Shown here piece by piece: positions 48,501 through 60,800 of a DNA stretch of 64,000 bases. Origin of the DNA: Moringa oleifera (taxonomy: Eukaryota; Streptophyta; Magnoliopsida; Brassicales; Moringaceae); assembly GCA_021397835.1 (NCBI GenBank), contig JAJFZO010000094.1, positions 10,268,001 to 10,332,000 of the forward strand. Direction: 5' to 3'. The notes beneath the pieces are model-generated. The model did not search any database. It saw nothing but the letters and a program-made list of their open reading frames with translations, and was not told the origin of the DNA. The first letter of the stretch is position 1, and every line of letters begins with the position of its first letter. Both the position numbers and the translations under genes were made by a program.

Positions 48501-49067
48501 GGAGTGGGAAGCAGATGAGGCGCAGACAATCTCCTGTCCAATGGTTAAAGTAAACATAAGTATACAAATTGAGAAGTTATCCGGATAACTAATATAACAA
48601 GGGTAACTAGTATATGTCCCATGAGAAATGGCAGCAACTTCAATGGTTTGTGTTCTATAAATTCATCAGAATGCAAATCTAGGGAAATCCTCAAAATAAA
48701 ATTTCTCATTCAACTTTAAATGGCCTGGGAAGAAAAGTAAGTTATGAATGCCATAGCCAAACCATAAATCAAGTTAAAACTATGAACTTGAGGTGTTATC
48801 TAAGAATTTAGTATCTGCTTCATAGTACCAATAAAATACGAATATTTAGAGTAAATATTACAGCATCTTTCCTTAAAGAACCTAGAGAAGAGGCAAAACA
48901 CCCGAATCCTCACAAAACCCAGACATCCAGAAAATCCATTTACCAAACTCTGGCTTTAAGGCCTGGAATTTTTCTCCCACAATAATGTAAATGGAAATTA
49001 AGAACATAATATGACGAACAAACACGATAGAGAGAGAGAGAGAGATTCACAGAAGGAAGTACGGCAT
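45527..49067 (-). CDS. NUMOD3-motif protein with coiled coil, function unknown, 384 aa
   Basis: Six exons: 49067-49051 (17 nt), 48533-48106, 48027-47975, 47629-47592, 46855-46438 and 45727-45527 (1155 nt, phases close). The N-terminus (MPYFLLRLSAPHLLP) is Arg/Leu-rich and could be an organelle leader. Residues about 130-170 carry a NUMOD3-like motif (IGLANKGKVPWNKGRKHSE, then ETRMRIKERTIEALRDP). This is the nuclease-associated modular DNA-binding motif first seen in GIY-YIG homing endonucleases. A long, highly charged coiled coil follows (about 220-330), and a basic segment (RRKCIKGRVAV) ends the protein. No nuclease domain is visible. I recall a similar Arabidopsis protein at At1g53250, which would fit the local synteny. 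Upstream of 48533 the frame opens only with TTG, so the real start needs the small first exon. Confidence 0.78.
49022..49046. repeat. GA (CT on gene strand) repeat in first intron of NUMOD3-motif gene
   Basis: About eight AG units lie just after the donor of the 17-nt first coding exon. The pyrimidine-rich composition could affect splicing of this very small exon. Confidence 0.8.
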
Positions 49068-50337
49068 TGCAGAGATGACTATAGGAAAGAAAGAGGACCC
49101 GAAGCCGATATAAAGACCAGCAGATGAAGGACTACGGGCCAGACATTGGGGATTGCTTTATGCCGGTTTCTTCTGTGAGCCATTGGATGTGTGCCACGTC
49201 ATTGAGTCACTGACGTGGCACTCATTAAAGTAGATGATGTTGGAGCCCAGCCCAGTTGATAACTTGTCTAATTTATATGACTTCTACTCCCCAATTTTTA
49301 TTGATTAAAGCACTCCTTAATTTGTAAATTTATAAAGATTTACTTTATACTCTTGTAAATAATAATAATAATAATAATATCCTAATTATTTTATTTTTTT
49401 ATGATTTACCCTTTTAATATTTATTATAGTTAAATTATAGTTTGATATGCATACACAAATTGAATTAAACATTAAACATGCTTTTTTATCTAATTTTTAC
49501 TAATTTTCATTAACATTAAATTCAACTATTGATCTTTTAATCTTGTAACAGCTTGTTTTAGTTCATCTGGTGTCACTAACCATAGCCACTATTTCTCGAT
49601 TTCATTATTAAACAAGATCAGTATTGGAGCCGCAGGCAAAATTAAATAAAAGTATCATGTGGCAATCTTTTAATTCATGTAACAATATTAATTATTATAA
49701 TAATTTTTTTTATATATATTAATTCAAGCAGCATTGACCCATAAAGATTGAGAATCAGATGAGAAATGGATCATGAAAAGTTAGCATTAAATATGCTTGA
49801 GAAAATGTTAAAGGGAAAGTCTTGTCTTTGTGTCAAGAACTTTTTCTGGTGCCACAGGCCATAATCACGAGGAATAAATTCTGTAGCAGAAAAAAAAGTG
49901 TAAATTTTAAAATGGAGATGGTTAGTAATAATTTAATAAAATTAATAATTAATAATTATTTTTATTTTCCATGTAAATATTAGAAATTACACAATTTTTT
50001 TTAACTAAAAAACCTCCAAACAAATTCACATCATTAAACAATTCAGACAATGTTTGCCTGTTTGGTAATAAGATCAATTTTCCCTTTTTGCCCTCCGAAC
50101 AAAGTCGGCCTATCTGACACGCAGCCCAAAAAATGGCCGAGGGGAAGCCCAATCCAAAAACACAACCCTATAAAGATCGGAACGCCGCTTGATTTAAGGC
50201 CCTGTTCAACAGAACGATGCTTTTGCTTCCTTCCCTTTCTCAAGTCCTTCACTAGAGCTCGTGGTAGGCCTAGGGTTGGTTAGGGTTAGGGTTTAACGTT
50301 CAGCCAGAGAAGAGAAATATCTCCTTTGTTCTCCTCC
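49068..50337. promoter_or_regulatory. Divergent promoter region between NUMOD3-motif gene and UBA2c
   Basis: Head-to-head genes about 1.27 kb apart. The centre (49.27-49.98 kb) is AT-rich. The UBA2c side has several AGCCCA or GGCCC site II-like elements (50125-50205) and a telo-box in the leader. The other side has an inverted pair of ACGTGGCA-type motifs near 49195-49220 (GTGCCACGTCATTGAGTCAC then TGACGTGGCA). These ACGT cores resemble ABRE or bZIP sites. Confidence 0.55.
50273..50295 (+). promoter_or_regulatory. Telo-box repeats in the UBA2c 5' leader
   Basis: Three near-copies of TTAGGG sit in a row ending in TTAGGGTTTAACG, about 45 bases upstream of the ATG. Telo-boxes near transcription starts are known from plant genes of the translation and RNA-processing machinery. 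Confidence 0.75.
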
Positions 50338-51645
50338 ATGGATCCAACTAAGAAAAGAAAGCTCGATGAGAACGGCGTCGCGTCATTCACCGATGGGGAT
50401 TCCTCTGCCAACCAACTGTCTTCGCAAGACGCTCGCAAGATTATCGAGCGGTTGTCGACCGAGCAGCTTCTAGACATCTTGCAAGATGCTGTTGTGCGCC
50501 ACGCCGACGTCCTGGAGGCTGTCAGATCCATCGCCGACGCCGATCCCGCCCAGCGAAAGCTCTTCATTCGTGGCCTCGGGTGGGACACCACCACTGAGAA
50601 CCTCCGGGCGCTCTTCTCGGCGTACGGTGAACTCGAGGAGGCTGTTGTTATCCTCGACAAGGCCACGGGAAAGTCCAAGGGCTATGGCTTTGTTACCTTC
50701 AAGCACGTAGATGGCGCCTTACTCGCCCTCAAGGAGCCATCCAAGAAAATTGACGGCCGGGTTACTGTCACTCAGCTCGCAGCTGCAGGCAATTCGGGAG
50801 CGGGCTCGAACGCCACCGACGTGTCCATGAGAAAGATCTACGTGGCCAATGTTCCTTTTGATATGCCGGCGGATAAGCTGCTGAGCCACTTCTTGTCATA
50901 TGGAGAGATCGAGGAGGGGCCCCTGGGATTCGACAAGCAGACGGGCAAGTCGAGGGGGTTCGCTCTGTTTGTTTACAAGACTGCGGAAGGGGCGCAAGCA
51001 GCGCTCGTAGATCCGGTGAAGACATTGGATGGGAGGCAGCTACATTGCAAACTGGCCATTGATGGGAAGAAGGGGAAACCCGGGGGTCCCCCAGGACAGG
51101 ATGGACTGCCCCAGGGTGCTGGCCCAGGGGCTGCCCATGGAGATGGCATGGGCATGGCGCCACCTCCTGGTTCATATGGCGTTCCTGGTGGACCCGGTGG
51201 TCTAGGGACGTACGGTGGGTTTTCTGGCGGCCCACCACCTTTGGGCCATATGAACTCATCCTTGGGTGGTCAGGCTCCGTCATCAATGGCTGCTGGAGGT
51301 GGAGCTGGTACTGGTGGTTATGGTGGTGCACTTGGTGGGCCTTATGGTGGCTATGGTGGGGCGGGGTCAACGGGCTACGGTGGTCTGGGTGTTGGTGGTC
51401 CTCCGATGGGTGGTGCTGGTGGTGGACTGGGTGGTGCTGGTGGTGGGTTAGGTGGGGTTGGTGCTGGTAGCGGTTTGTACCGGATGCCACCTAGTTCTAT
51501 TCCTGGTGGGTATCAGGAAGGTGGGCCCTATGGCTTGTCCTCCTCTACTGGATTTCCAGGTCAGCATCATCAGGCCACAGGAAATTCGCCAGTGCCGAGG
51601 GTTCCTCCCGGGGGAATGTACCCTAATGTGCCACCATACTACTGA
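50338..51645 (+). CDS. UBA2C: UBA2c-type RNA-binding protein, two RRMs and Gly-rich tail, 435 aa, single coding exon
   Basis: Nuclear hnRNP-like protein of the UBP1-associated UBA2 family, which binds U-rich RNA and is linked to stress and ABA responses, RNA stability and senescence (family knowledge). It opens [13 protein letters not shown] with a basic cluster. A short helical segment ([14 protein letters not shown]) precedes RRM1 (about residues 78-155: RNP2 [11 protein letters not shown]1 KGYGFVTF) and RRM2 (about 166-245: RNP2 [11 protein letters not shown]1 RGFALFVY). The rest is Gly/Pro/Tyr-rich, a low-complexity tail expected to be disordered, ending [12 protein letters not shown]. 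Arabidopsis UBA2c is about 404 aa. The frame extends upstream to a TTG at 50326, but the first ATG is at 50338. A splice donor lies directly after the stop codon. Confidence 0.95.
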   Translation: MDPTKKRKLDENGVASFTDGDSSANQLSSQDARKIIERLSTEQLLDILQDAVVRHADVLEAVRSIADADPAQRKLFIRGLGWDTTTENLRALFSAYGELEEAVVILDKATGKSKGYGFVTFKHVDGALLALKEPSKKIDGRVTVTQLAAAGNSGAGSNATDVSMRKIYVANVPFDMPADKLLSHFLSYGEIEEGPLGFDKQTGKSRGFALFVYKTAEGAQAALVDPVKTLDGRQLHCKLAIDGKKGKPGGPPGQDGLPQGAGPGAAHGDGMGMAPPPGSYGVPGGPGGLGTYGGFSGGPPPLGHMNSSLGGQAPSSMAAGGGAGTGGYGGALGGPYGGYGGAGSTGYGGLGVGGPPMGGAGGGLGGAGGGLGGVGAGSGLYRMPPSSIPGGYQEGGPYGLSSSTGFPGQHHQATGNSPVPRVPPGGMYPNVPPYY

Positions 51646-54600
51646 GGTAGTTTTTCTTGATTTTGAGCTTTGCCTTATTGGTCTCACTGTGTTTTTAACT
51701 GTGTTAACGTTGTTTTTTTTTGTTCATCTAATTTGGTGTTCTTTGTGTTATTGTGTGCCTCAGTGTTTTGTGTCTCGTTTGTGTGCTTGCTCATTCTGTC
51801 TTATGTTTCTGGTTCTTTGTTTTTAGTTGTCTCCATACGCTGTTATACTGGTTGTTTGTTTCTTATGATTCTAGACCCCCTTCAGCTTTGTGGGTGTACT
51901 CCATGTTAGTGCTTGCAATGAATTTACACAATTTAGTAGGACTTATTATCATTTCTTTAATCATGTTGCATCATCCAACCTTGATCTGAAAGAAGGAATC
52001 TAGAAATGAGATAAGTGGTTGTAATAGCTCTGCCTTCTATCTTTCTGAATGCACATGTGCTACTTTTCTGTGTGGCATATTTTGGAATGCACCTATTTCG
52101 TGTGTTCTTTTGTTGGTATTTTTGTTAGGTGAACCTGGTACGAGGTTCTGATGTTTGGTGACTTGTTGCATAATTAGTGTTGCATTTATCTGAAGTCCAT
52201 TTGTGTGCCTGAGATATTGGTTTCATAACTAATTATGGTTGAGAAAAATGAAAAAAGGTGCGATATAATCTGTTATATATTTTCTTTAGATGTAGAAAAA
52301 TAATTGGGCTGTAATGCTTTGGCTGAAGTGCATTCTCATCTATTTGTTATGTAATATGTTATGATTAATCATATGTATCTCCTTTCTTTGACCTATACTG
52401 ATTGTCATGTGTTACACTTTCTGTAGATGTTTTCCTTTTATATTTTATTTTTTACACATGATTGTGTTATGCAACATAGTAAGCTGCTTCTGCATTCTTA
52501 GATTTGGGTTTACTGGGGCTTTAAACTTTGTCTTTCCTATCACATGGATGCATTTTTAGTATTGTGGTTTGGTCATGGATGATATATATATATATGCTAA
52601 TATAATTTTAAGTTTTGACTGTGGCCTAACACTGCCATCTCTTCTCCCTATCCTTTGCTTATGTCTTAAACTAAGTTAAAATGGATAGTGCCTTCAAGTG
52701 TCCTTCTAAACTTATATGTTATGACTGTAAGTGATCTCGTCATTTTGTTGCCTTTTCATGTCATGACTTTTGCTTATCAATTTGTTTCTTTATGGCTATG
52801 GATGCTTCTCTTGCTTGGTAGCCTTGTTTGCTTGCTTGGCTGAGTGATTAATGAAATGCTTCCTATGTGTTTCTTGTGGTGTCATTTTCATTCTTTTAGT
52901 CGTGAGGACATCTGGACTTTGATGGTGCTTCAAAGGAGTGCAATAATTCCTTATTTTTTGTTTACTTTGGTTATACATTTTTTGTTAGCATGAAATTTGT
53001 TTTGCTTGATGATGTGAAATGATGAATTGAGTTGTGAATGGGTCTTTGATTCAGGTTTGTGACAGCTTGTTGGACGCAGATGCTTTTTGTGGTTCTGGTG
53101 ATTGCGTGATTGCAGACTAGATAAACTCTGGCTTGATGAATATATTACCTGTACTTTTACAGCCTCTTCTTCTCTTGATCTGCAACTTTAGGATGTGCTT
53201 CAGTTCTGAGTGCTGGTTGTGAAATGGCTGATTTAGACTAGTCCTTGTACTTTTATAACAACCTTATGTGGCACTTGAGTTTCCTTTATTTAGTAATTAA
53301 TATAGTTTTAATAATGCGAGCACTGACATTATATTTTGTCCCATGTTCTGGCTTTGTTTCTTTTATTTTGCAACTTTACCTTTATGGTTAGCACACAGCA
53401 GATGTGTTGATGTATATGTACTTGTTCTGGATAAGATGACAGATACCACTGCAGATCAAGACAATCTTTTTCCCCCTAATTTTTTCAAAGGAAAAATGAA
53501 ACACAGTGGTTGCTTATCTGGGGGAGCCTTTTTGGCTTTCATATTACTCCAAAGTTCTTTCATATGTTTTTGGTATTTCTTTTCACTCTTCCATTTTATA
53601 CAGTATTCTGTAGCTTTTTGGATTTTAAAAAATAATTCTCTCCCTTTTTACCAGTTTATCCTTTGTTCCTGTGGTTCTCTGTCCAGTTTTGCACAAGGAT
53701 GTTTTTGAGTAATGTGAAATTGTCACTCGAAGATTGTTTCAGATGTTCGGTGATTCTATGGTCCTGTTTGGGTTTGCCAGCAAGGTCATCATATTTAATA
53801 ATTATGTTCGTATTGTTTTTATCTTAATTTTCATGGGTGCTTTGATGGAAAGCTCCATCCGCATGGAGTAAAGCTCACGGTTGATTGACTTATGTTCATG
53901 GTAAATGTTGATAATACTTTTAAATTTATTGATGTAATTATAGGATTGTTATATTTGTACTGGCTCTGGGTTTGAGATTGTTGGAAATGGATCTAGATCA
54001 TCAATCAAAAACTCTGGTTGAGGATGGGTTGAATGTAATATTGTGGTTTGTCTACGGTTGTATCTTTGATTCTTTTCTGGTATGAGAAGTTTTGAGTGCT
54101 AGTCTAGGAAATCTGTTTTGTTGTGTCTCCTGTTGCCTCTTCTGGTGTAAATGCTCTGTGTGTACTTCTGTTAATAATTATTGTTAGGCATATGAAAAGA
54201 GTGGCAATCTTTATCGAACCTTAACTGTCTAGCCTGCTTCCTCTGAGCCACAGAGAAATGGTGTCTGCCTGCATTTATTTATTCTATATATGTGCTTCAT
54301 GTAATTCATTTTGCGTTTTGCATCTCGTTCAGCATGAGATGCTGTTTTGATGACTTGATATAGTCACATTTTCAATTAGTCCTTAGATTAGTGCCCAATC
54401 TACGTTGTGCTCATGATTTCTGTAGTATTCTCTAGACTAAACCTTAGTAGAGATGTTAGAATTTTTTTTTTTAGCTTATGGCAAAGACAGAATGCATGTT
54501 GGAAAGTTGAAACTTTCATCGGACATGCAGAGGTTGCAGCTAATCAAATGAACTAGATCCCTTGTGGAATTGCAGTTTCTATCCTGTTATTATGAGATAA

Positions 54601-55220
54601 AATTGCTTGTTTTAATTGATCAAACTTAAAGTTATAGCTCCTAGGTGCTTTGATCTGGTAGCATTCTTTTGCCATGAAATTGTGGATCTGTAAAGCTTTT
54701 AATCTTTTATCTTGGTCAAGGTCTAGGTTGAGCAGTGTTGGTTAGAGGCTGAAGCTTCTCATGTTTCTGTAAGAACCACTATTATTGATTTTATTGCCCT
54801 TCCAAAAATTTAGTTAATCGAGGTGTTATTGCTCTAAGATCACTAGTGATGCAGTGGAAGTGATATAGTATGGAAGGAGTATGTTTTTGTTAAACATAAA
54901 GCATTGAGAATTTTATTTGCTTGACTGTGCAATGGCAACCAGGCGTGGTCATGTAAACAAGATATTGTACCCTAACTTGTTCAAGCTGTTTGTTTTTGTT
55001 TTTGTTCTTCTGGGGTTGCCATGTTTCCTCGGGAAATGAGGGAGAACCAAGGCCATGTCATGGACCCAGAGGGATTGTCTCTGTTGGCATCTTTGACCGT
55101 GAACTCTTGGAGAGGGAAGCCTTTATGAAGAGGAATCTCTTAAGCTGTTGGCAGAGCGAGGCATTTGATGTCAGAATTCTCTGGATTCTTTTTGCTTCCG
55201 CTCCAGTCACCTAGAAATTT
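51646..55220 (+). other. T-rich 3' region of UBA2c, probably spliced 3' UTR
   Basis: The stop codon is followed at once by a donor (TGAG|GTAGTT, GT at 51647). The next 3.5 kb is strongly T-rich on the plus strand, like plant introns transcribed to the right. Candidate acceptor: GATTCAG|GTTTGTG at 53054. A less T-rich, exon-like piece at about 55015-55200 could be a terminal exon. UBA2 genes in Arabidopsis are reported to have splice variants. Reading frames at 53343 and 54990 show no recognisable motif. Confidence 0.5.
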
Positions 55221-56930
55221 CTTGTATTTGTAGATGCATTAGAAGAATTAGCTGAAAATTTGTGCCATAAGTGAAATATTTTAGTATTATTTTTCAAAAA
55301 AATAAAGTATTATACTTTTATTTATGATGACATAAAAGTGGGGTTTATACTTACTAAATCTATTACAATAATTGTTTTAAATTAACAAAGCAAATAAAAA
55401 TTAAATAGTGAAATTGTAAATCAGAAATAAAATTTTAAAAAAATACTAGGGGAGATTACCAATGTATACTGGGAAGTATAAAAATTATATATTTAAATTG
55501 AAATTTTATTTTATTTTATAAAAATGTAAAATTTATTTACATTATTTTTGATAATAAGATATTTAAGAAGTGAGAACTGAGAACTCATAAAGGAAAAGTA
55601 TTAATCTTTCAAATGGAAAAATTAGAAAATTTTTTGAAAAAGTCTCAGATGAATTAAGGTAAGAAGTCTCAGGATTGTCAATTTGATTATAATAGAAAAA
55701 ATAATTATTCAATATTTTATTAATGAATGATCATTTTTAACGAATAAAAACTGTATTTAAAAACAATGAAATAAAATATAAATAATCAAAGTTATAAAAG
55801 TTGTGATAAAGTTTATAACAAAATAAATAAATATAAGTAATGAATAGTAAAAATTAATAATAACATAACATTTTACATGTCTCAGTTGCTAATCATAATA
55901 ATAATGAAATAGATATAGTAAATAAAGTTGATAATTCGATAACGATTTTAAATTAAAATATTTTAAAATAAAACTATAATGTTTATAAATAAATTTTTAA
56001 TTAATATTTTAAAATAAATGCTTTAGTATTATTTAACAATGTAATTAATTTTCCATTTTTTAAGAAATTTTATTATAGTAAGATGAAAGTAGAAATTGAT
56101 TCAAATATTGTAAATAAAATTTTATGATCTTATCAACATTAAGAATTTATTTTACTTATGTTGTATTATAAATAATTTTATCTTTTTTTTTTAAAATTGA
56201 ATATTCAATTCTAAATTAAAATTGAAAGTTATATTATATGTATTTTTTAAACTCAACAATTATTATCCATTTATATTTTTCTAAACAAGTGTTAATCTAA
56301 ATTTTAAAACCGCGTACATATAAATTATCAGTATTTATACATGTTAAATTTTATAAATTATTTAATGTTAATATTTTGAAAATATTATAATATTATATAA
56401 ATTAATATCTACATCAGAATCTTGTAGATATTATTTGATTTAATTTGAATATAATTGAAAATTTAAATTAAAGTTTTTTAAATTAAAAATTTGGATTAAT
56501 AAATTTAATTTAAAAATTTTTATATATGTAAAATATATATAAATTATCACTTCAAAATTTTAAAATCATTTACATATTAAAAAGATATATTTTTAAATTT
56601 ATGTTATTAATATTTTAATAATTTATAAAATATAATTAAAAATTATTTTTGGAAATAAAATTATTCAAATTTTAAAGGTAGATAGAATTTGTTTGGATGG
56701 TTTTTAAGTATGTTAATAACTAAAATATTTTCATAAAAAATAAAAAAATATATTTTTATTATTTTTTAAATCAAAATATAATGTACATTAAATTAGAAAA
56801 TTCAACTATACCATTGATTTAAAATTAAATTAAAAAATAAATTCTATATTGTTGCCCATGTTTACTTTTCAGTAGATGATTTTAAATTATATATAAATTT
56901 AAAAGATGAGAATAAAAAAAGAAAAAATAA
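55221..56930. other. Very AT-rich spacer, no gene
   Basis: Almost only A/T runs, with stop codons throughout all frames. I see no repeat structure I can name and no RNA gene. It ends abruptly at about 56.93 kb, where the leader region of the next gene begins. Confidence 0.65.
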
Positions 56931-57838
56931 TATTACTGTTTTGCTGAGCAGAAAACGTGGTGGTGTTAGATGCCAATTCTATTGTGATCACTTCTCTGCT
57001 TAAACCCAGTTTTGGTTTCCTGTGACACCAAAACCTTCTCTTCTGTTCACCACCCCGTCTGCATCCACACTTGCACGGAGATATAAAATAAATAAAAAAA
57101 AGAGAATGAGCAGAGGCGCCTATATTCTCCTGCCCTACTGGCTGTCCGTTGACTGTAAACTGCTTTTCTTCTCTTTCTTCTTTCTTTGTCGTTGTCTCTT
57201 TCTGTACTCTCTTCTCTACGCACCTTTTGTGGGGCTTGTGCATCTGCCTTTTAAGTTTATTTCTAGCTGCTTACTATTCACGCGTAACTTGGGATTTTCA
57301 TGATTTTGGGTTCTCATTGAACACATGTTATTGTGTTAGGTTCGTGAGATATTAGTTGGGAAGTTAGTTTAACTATTTTGGACGTGATGTTTTCCTATGA
57401 AACTTGACTCTGTATCTTTCTCCTTGGGTGACCTTGATAATTTTGTTTTGCCCTATTTTTGTGCTTTGATTAATCATTTATCTTTTCTGGGCAGTCACTG
57501 TGTTTGTATATTTAGTAATTGGCAGGGCACTTTATTTAATTATAGAGTTAGTTGAATTTGGAGGATATGTGGATTTGGGAGGAAACCTGCTCATTTTAGT
57601 TTCAACTTTTCAAAGTGTTATATCTGAAAATTTTCTTTTCCTTTGGGTGTTTTCAATGTAATTATTAGCTGCCACAATGTTATCATTATCTAATCAGGTC
57701 GTGCTCATCTTGACAAAGTTTTATTTATGGCTGCAGGTTAAATTAAGTGATCACCTCAGGTGGAATCAGTGCCTTGGACCCTCCATAAAAGTGGAGATGT
57801 CTTGAAACATTTGTTCCACCATTCTAACAATGTCCATA
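56931..57838 (+). other. Promoter and 5' leader of the decapeptide-repeat gene, probably spliced
   Basis: Composition changes sharply from AT-rich to mixed and pyrimidine-rich. A T/C-rich leader at about 57160-57300 and a T-rich intron-like stretch lead to an acceptor (GGCTGCAG|GTTAAATT, about 57737) a hundred bases before the start codon. Short frames such as those at 57022 and 57149 are chance or upstream ORFs. Confidence 0.45.
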
Positions 57839-60800
57839 ATGGATCTAAAATCCAAAGGTAAGTCATGGGTTGGGAACATTTACCAGAAGTTTGAGACAAT
57901 TGGCAAAGATATGGACGATATGGTGAGCCAGGGTCAGGTATCATTCTTTTATCCCTTATTATTATTGTGATTTTCTTTCCAATATCTTGCCCATCAAATA
58001 TATGCATCTGCCCTTCTACTTTAGATTTTCAGCTATTCTTTAATGACTTTTTACTGCTTTCATGTCCAGGATAAGGTTAAATTTGTTGAGAACAAGGTGC
58101 AAATCATGGGTGAAAGTGTGAAAAAGTTCTATTCTGATGTTTTCCATGGTTTATTTATTCCTTTAGTAGATCCTGTAGAACAAGAAGCCCAAGTGTTGGC
58201 TCAGGAAGGAAATGCCACTGTTGATGCCTACATTAATTCAATGGTAGGCATCGAGAATAATCCTTGTGATATCATTAGTAAGCAACCATGTACCGAGCCT
58301 GGTGAGAGTCCTTTGAATAACCAGGTGGATCATGTCTTGTGTGGGCATGATCTACTTAATCAATTTGGGAGTCCAACTTCTATTGATCCTCCAAAGGGAG
58401 TGGATTCTGACTTAGTATTGGAAGCTATCAAGGATGTAACCAATGAAAACTCTGTTGAGAATGTGGAAGAAAATGCAAACATTGATGAGAGTGTGGAAGA
58501 AAATGCCCACGTTGATGAGAGTGTGGGAGAAAATGCCGACCCCGATGAGAGTGTGGGAGAAAATATCAACGTGGATGAGAATGTGGGGGAAAATACCAAC
58601 GTGGATGAGAGTATGGGAGAAAATGCCAACGTGGATGAGAGTGTGGAAGAAAATGCCATCGTGGATGAGAGTGTGGAAGAAAATGCTGACATCAAGGAGA
58701 ATATGGAAGGAAATGCCATGAGGGAGAACTCATCTGAATCTGAGGTGTCGGAATTGCTCGCGGCTGTTAAAGAAGGATCCCTTGTAGCTTCATTGCTCAA
58801 TGAGTTAATTGATTGCAACCAAAAAAATTCATGTCACTTTCTGACTGAGATGCCTACAATTTCTGTTCATGATAGAAAATCCAAATCCTCTGGAACTGTT
58901 AAAAATCTTTGTCATGATGATGGTAGATCTGAGGATTCAATTGTCTTCTGTCAGGAAAAGGTGGCAGAGGTTGGAAGTGATTCCTCCGGAAGTTCTCTGT
59001 CAACACAATCATCTTGTGTGATTAAAAATTCACCTGAAAGCTTTTCTACAAAAGCAGTATGTCATGATAACTCTGTTTGTGTGGCTGGGTCTGTTTCTGA
59101 CAATTCCAGTGTCCTGTCATCTTTCACATTGACCCCACCAAATGAGAGCAATGTAGCACAGATGGTTCCCTCCAGAAGTGTCCTGGCAGTGGACTCAATT
59201 GGTTAGTGTTTTTCTTCTTGTATTATATGAATATAAGTTATCTTTTGTTCTACAACTTGTCTACTTACCATTTTGGCATGGGAAGGTACCACTGGAGCTA
59301 ACAATGATATTTCAGCTCTGACCAAATCATTTAAGGATGTTCATTTCTGTGAATCTGCTCAATTTAAGGCTTTTATTTCCTCTCACATAATGACATTTCA
59401 GAAAAGTAGATCAGTTTTCCTTTTTTACTTCCCCTTTATTGTTCATGGAATCTGACCATGATGGGTGATAAAAATTACATTGTTAAGTTCTTGTCTAGTC
59501 TTCTAAAAGTTTGTATCCTATCATTTCCGTACCTGAAGGTGTTTAAAATGCAGAACTTGTTTGTAGCAGTTAATTCTCTTGATAACTCCTCTTAATTCAA
59601 TCTGCATCTGCTAGTCTGTATTATTTTTGACCTAGAAAGGGGCCAATGCTGCATGGTTTGAGGACAAGGTCTTGGGAGCTGCAATGTTTTGTGGATTTTG
59701 GTCTTGGTCTTTTGTATATCATCCTGGGAGTTAGATTTTTCAGAAGCTGTACTCTAAACTTTATGATATTGTTTGGGACTACACTATTTGTTGTGATCTT
59801 TAGATGGAAGTGTGATTGCCTTTGTATAAGAAGTGAAGGCAGTAGTTGTTTGTGTCTTGAGGTGATTGACAGCTGAAGACTTGTTAAACAGGGAACTATA
59901 TCTGACAATGTCTCTCTGTGCTAATTGGTTTTTATGATATCCGGCTGCTGTATGTTTTGAGTGTATTACCATCTTACAGTTCCATTATCTCACTACTTCC
60001 CAAAACAATCTGCAGGAGCTCCAAATGACACCAGCAGTACGGATGCTGATTATTTCAAGTTAGAGACCATTGAATTACGTGACAAGGTGAAATTAGAGGA
60101 TAACCATATTGGTGTAGATGAAAGTTTACTCTATGCTGTCTCTTGCAGAACACGAAACGGCAGATCATTCAAGGTTCTCTTTCTCTCTCTCTCTTTGTGC
60201 CCCCTTGTCCCCTCCTTTCCTCCCTCAAAACTGTGGTTCTTATTTGTCAACTTTAACCTTATTTGTCAACTTTAAGTAAACAGGTTTTGGTTCTCACAAG
60301 ATTTCTTCTAATACACATATAACACTTTGTCTGATTTGGATGAGTCTTAGACCATGTAACTTGGACATGGTGGCTGTTAATTGTTTTATCTTCTCAAGTT
60401 ATTAAAAGAGGGGAACCATAAATTGTTCTTGCTAAATCATGTTAGTCTTAGCATTCTTGACTCTTTTAAATAAGACCATTAATAATGCTGTTGATGAAGT
60501 TCATAGGGCATGCTTGCTGGGAAATCCCACATGTAATTTGAAACCATAGCTAGCTCGAGTCATATTGGATGTTGTTTTTAGGATTTCTCATCTTGTCTAA
60601 AAAACAAGTTTATTCCTTCCTTCTCGTTCTCTAATCTGTATCAATGAAAGTGACATTCTGGTAATATTTTAAGCTACAATTCTTGAAAATGGGATATTGT
60701 GAAATCTCATGTACCTCATCTAATTGTCCTTTGTCATCAGATAACAATGCCTGAGTTCTTGCTCCTTTTTTCTTCTTTCCATTAGGAAAAGATCAGGCAT

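Noticed and set aside
50768..51490. 240-codon antisense frame in UBA2c, His-rich
   Set aside because: It is the shadow of the Gly-rich coding sequence on the other strand, without any motif or start context.
53343..53708. 121-codon frame downstream of UBA2c
   Set aside because: It is low-complexity, Phe/Leu/Ser-rich, in a T-rich strand, as expected by chance in intron-like DNA.
58360..58818. 152-codon antisense frame over the decapeptide repeats
   Set aside because: It is the complement of the 30-nt repeat and open only because the unit length is a multiple of three.
59276..59455. Extra exon of the decapeptide-repeat gene
   Set aside because: There is a usable acceptor and open frame, but the only GT donor giving the right phase would create a stop at the junction.
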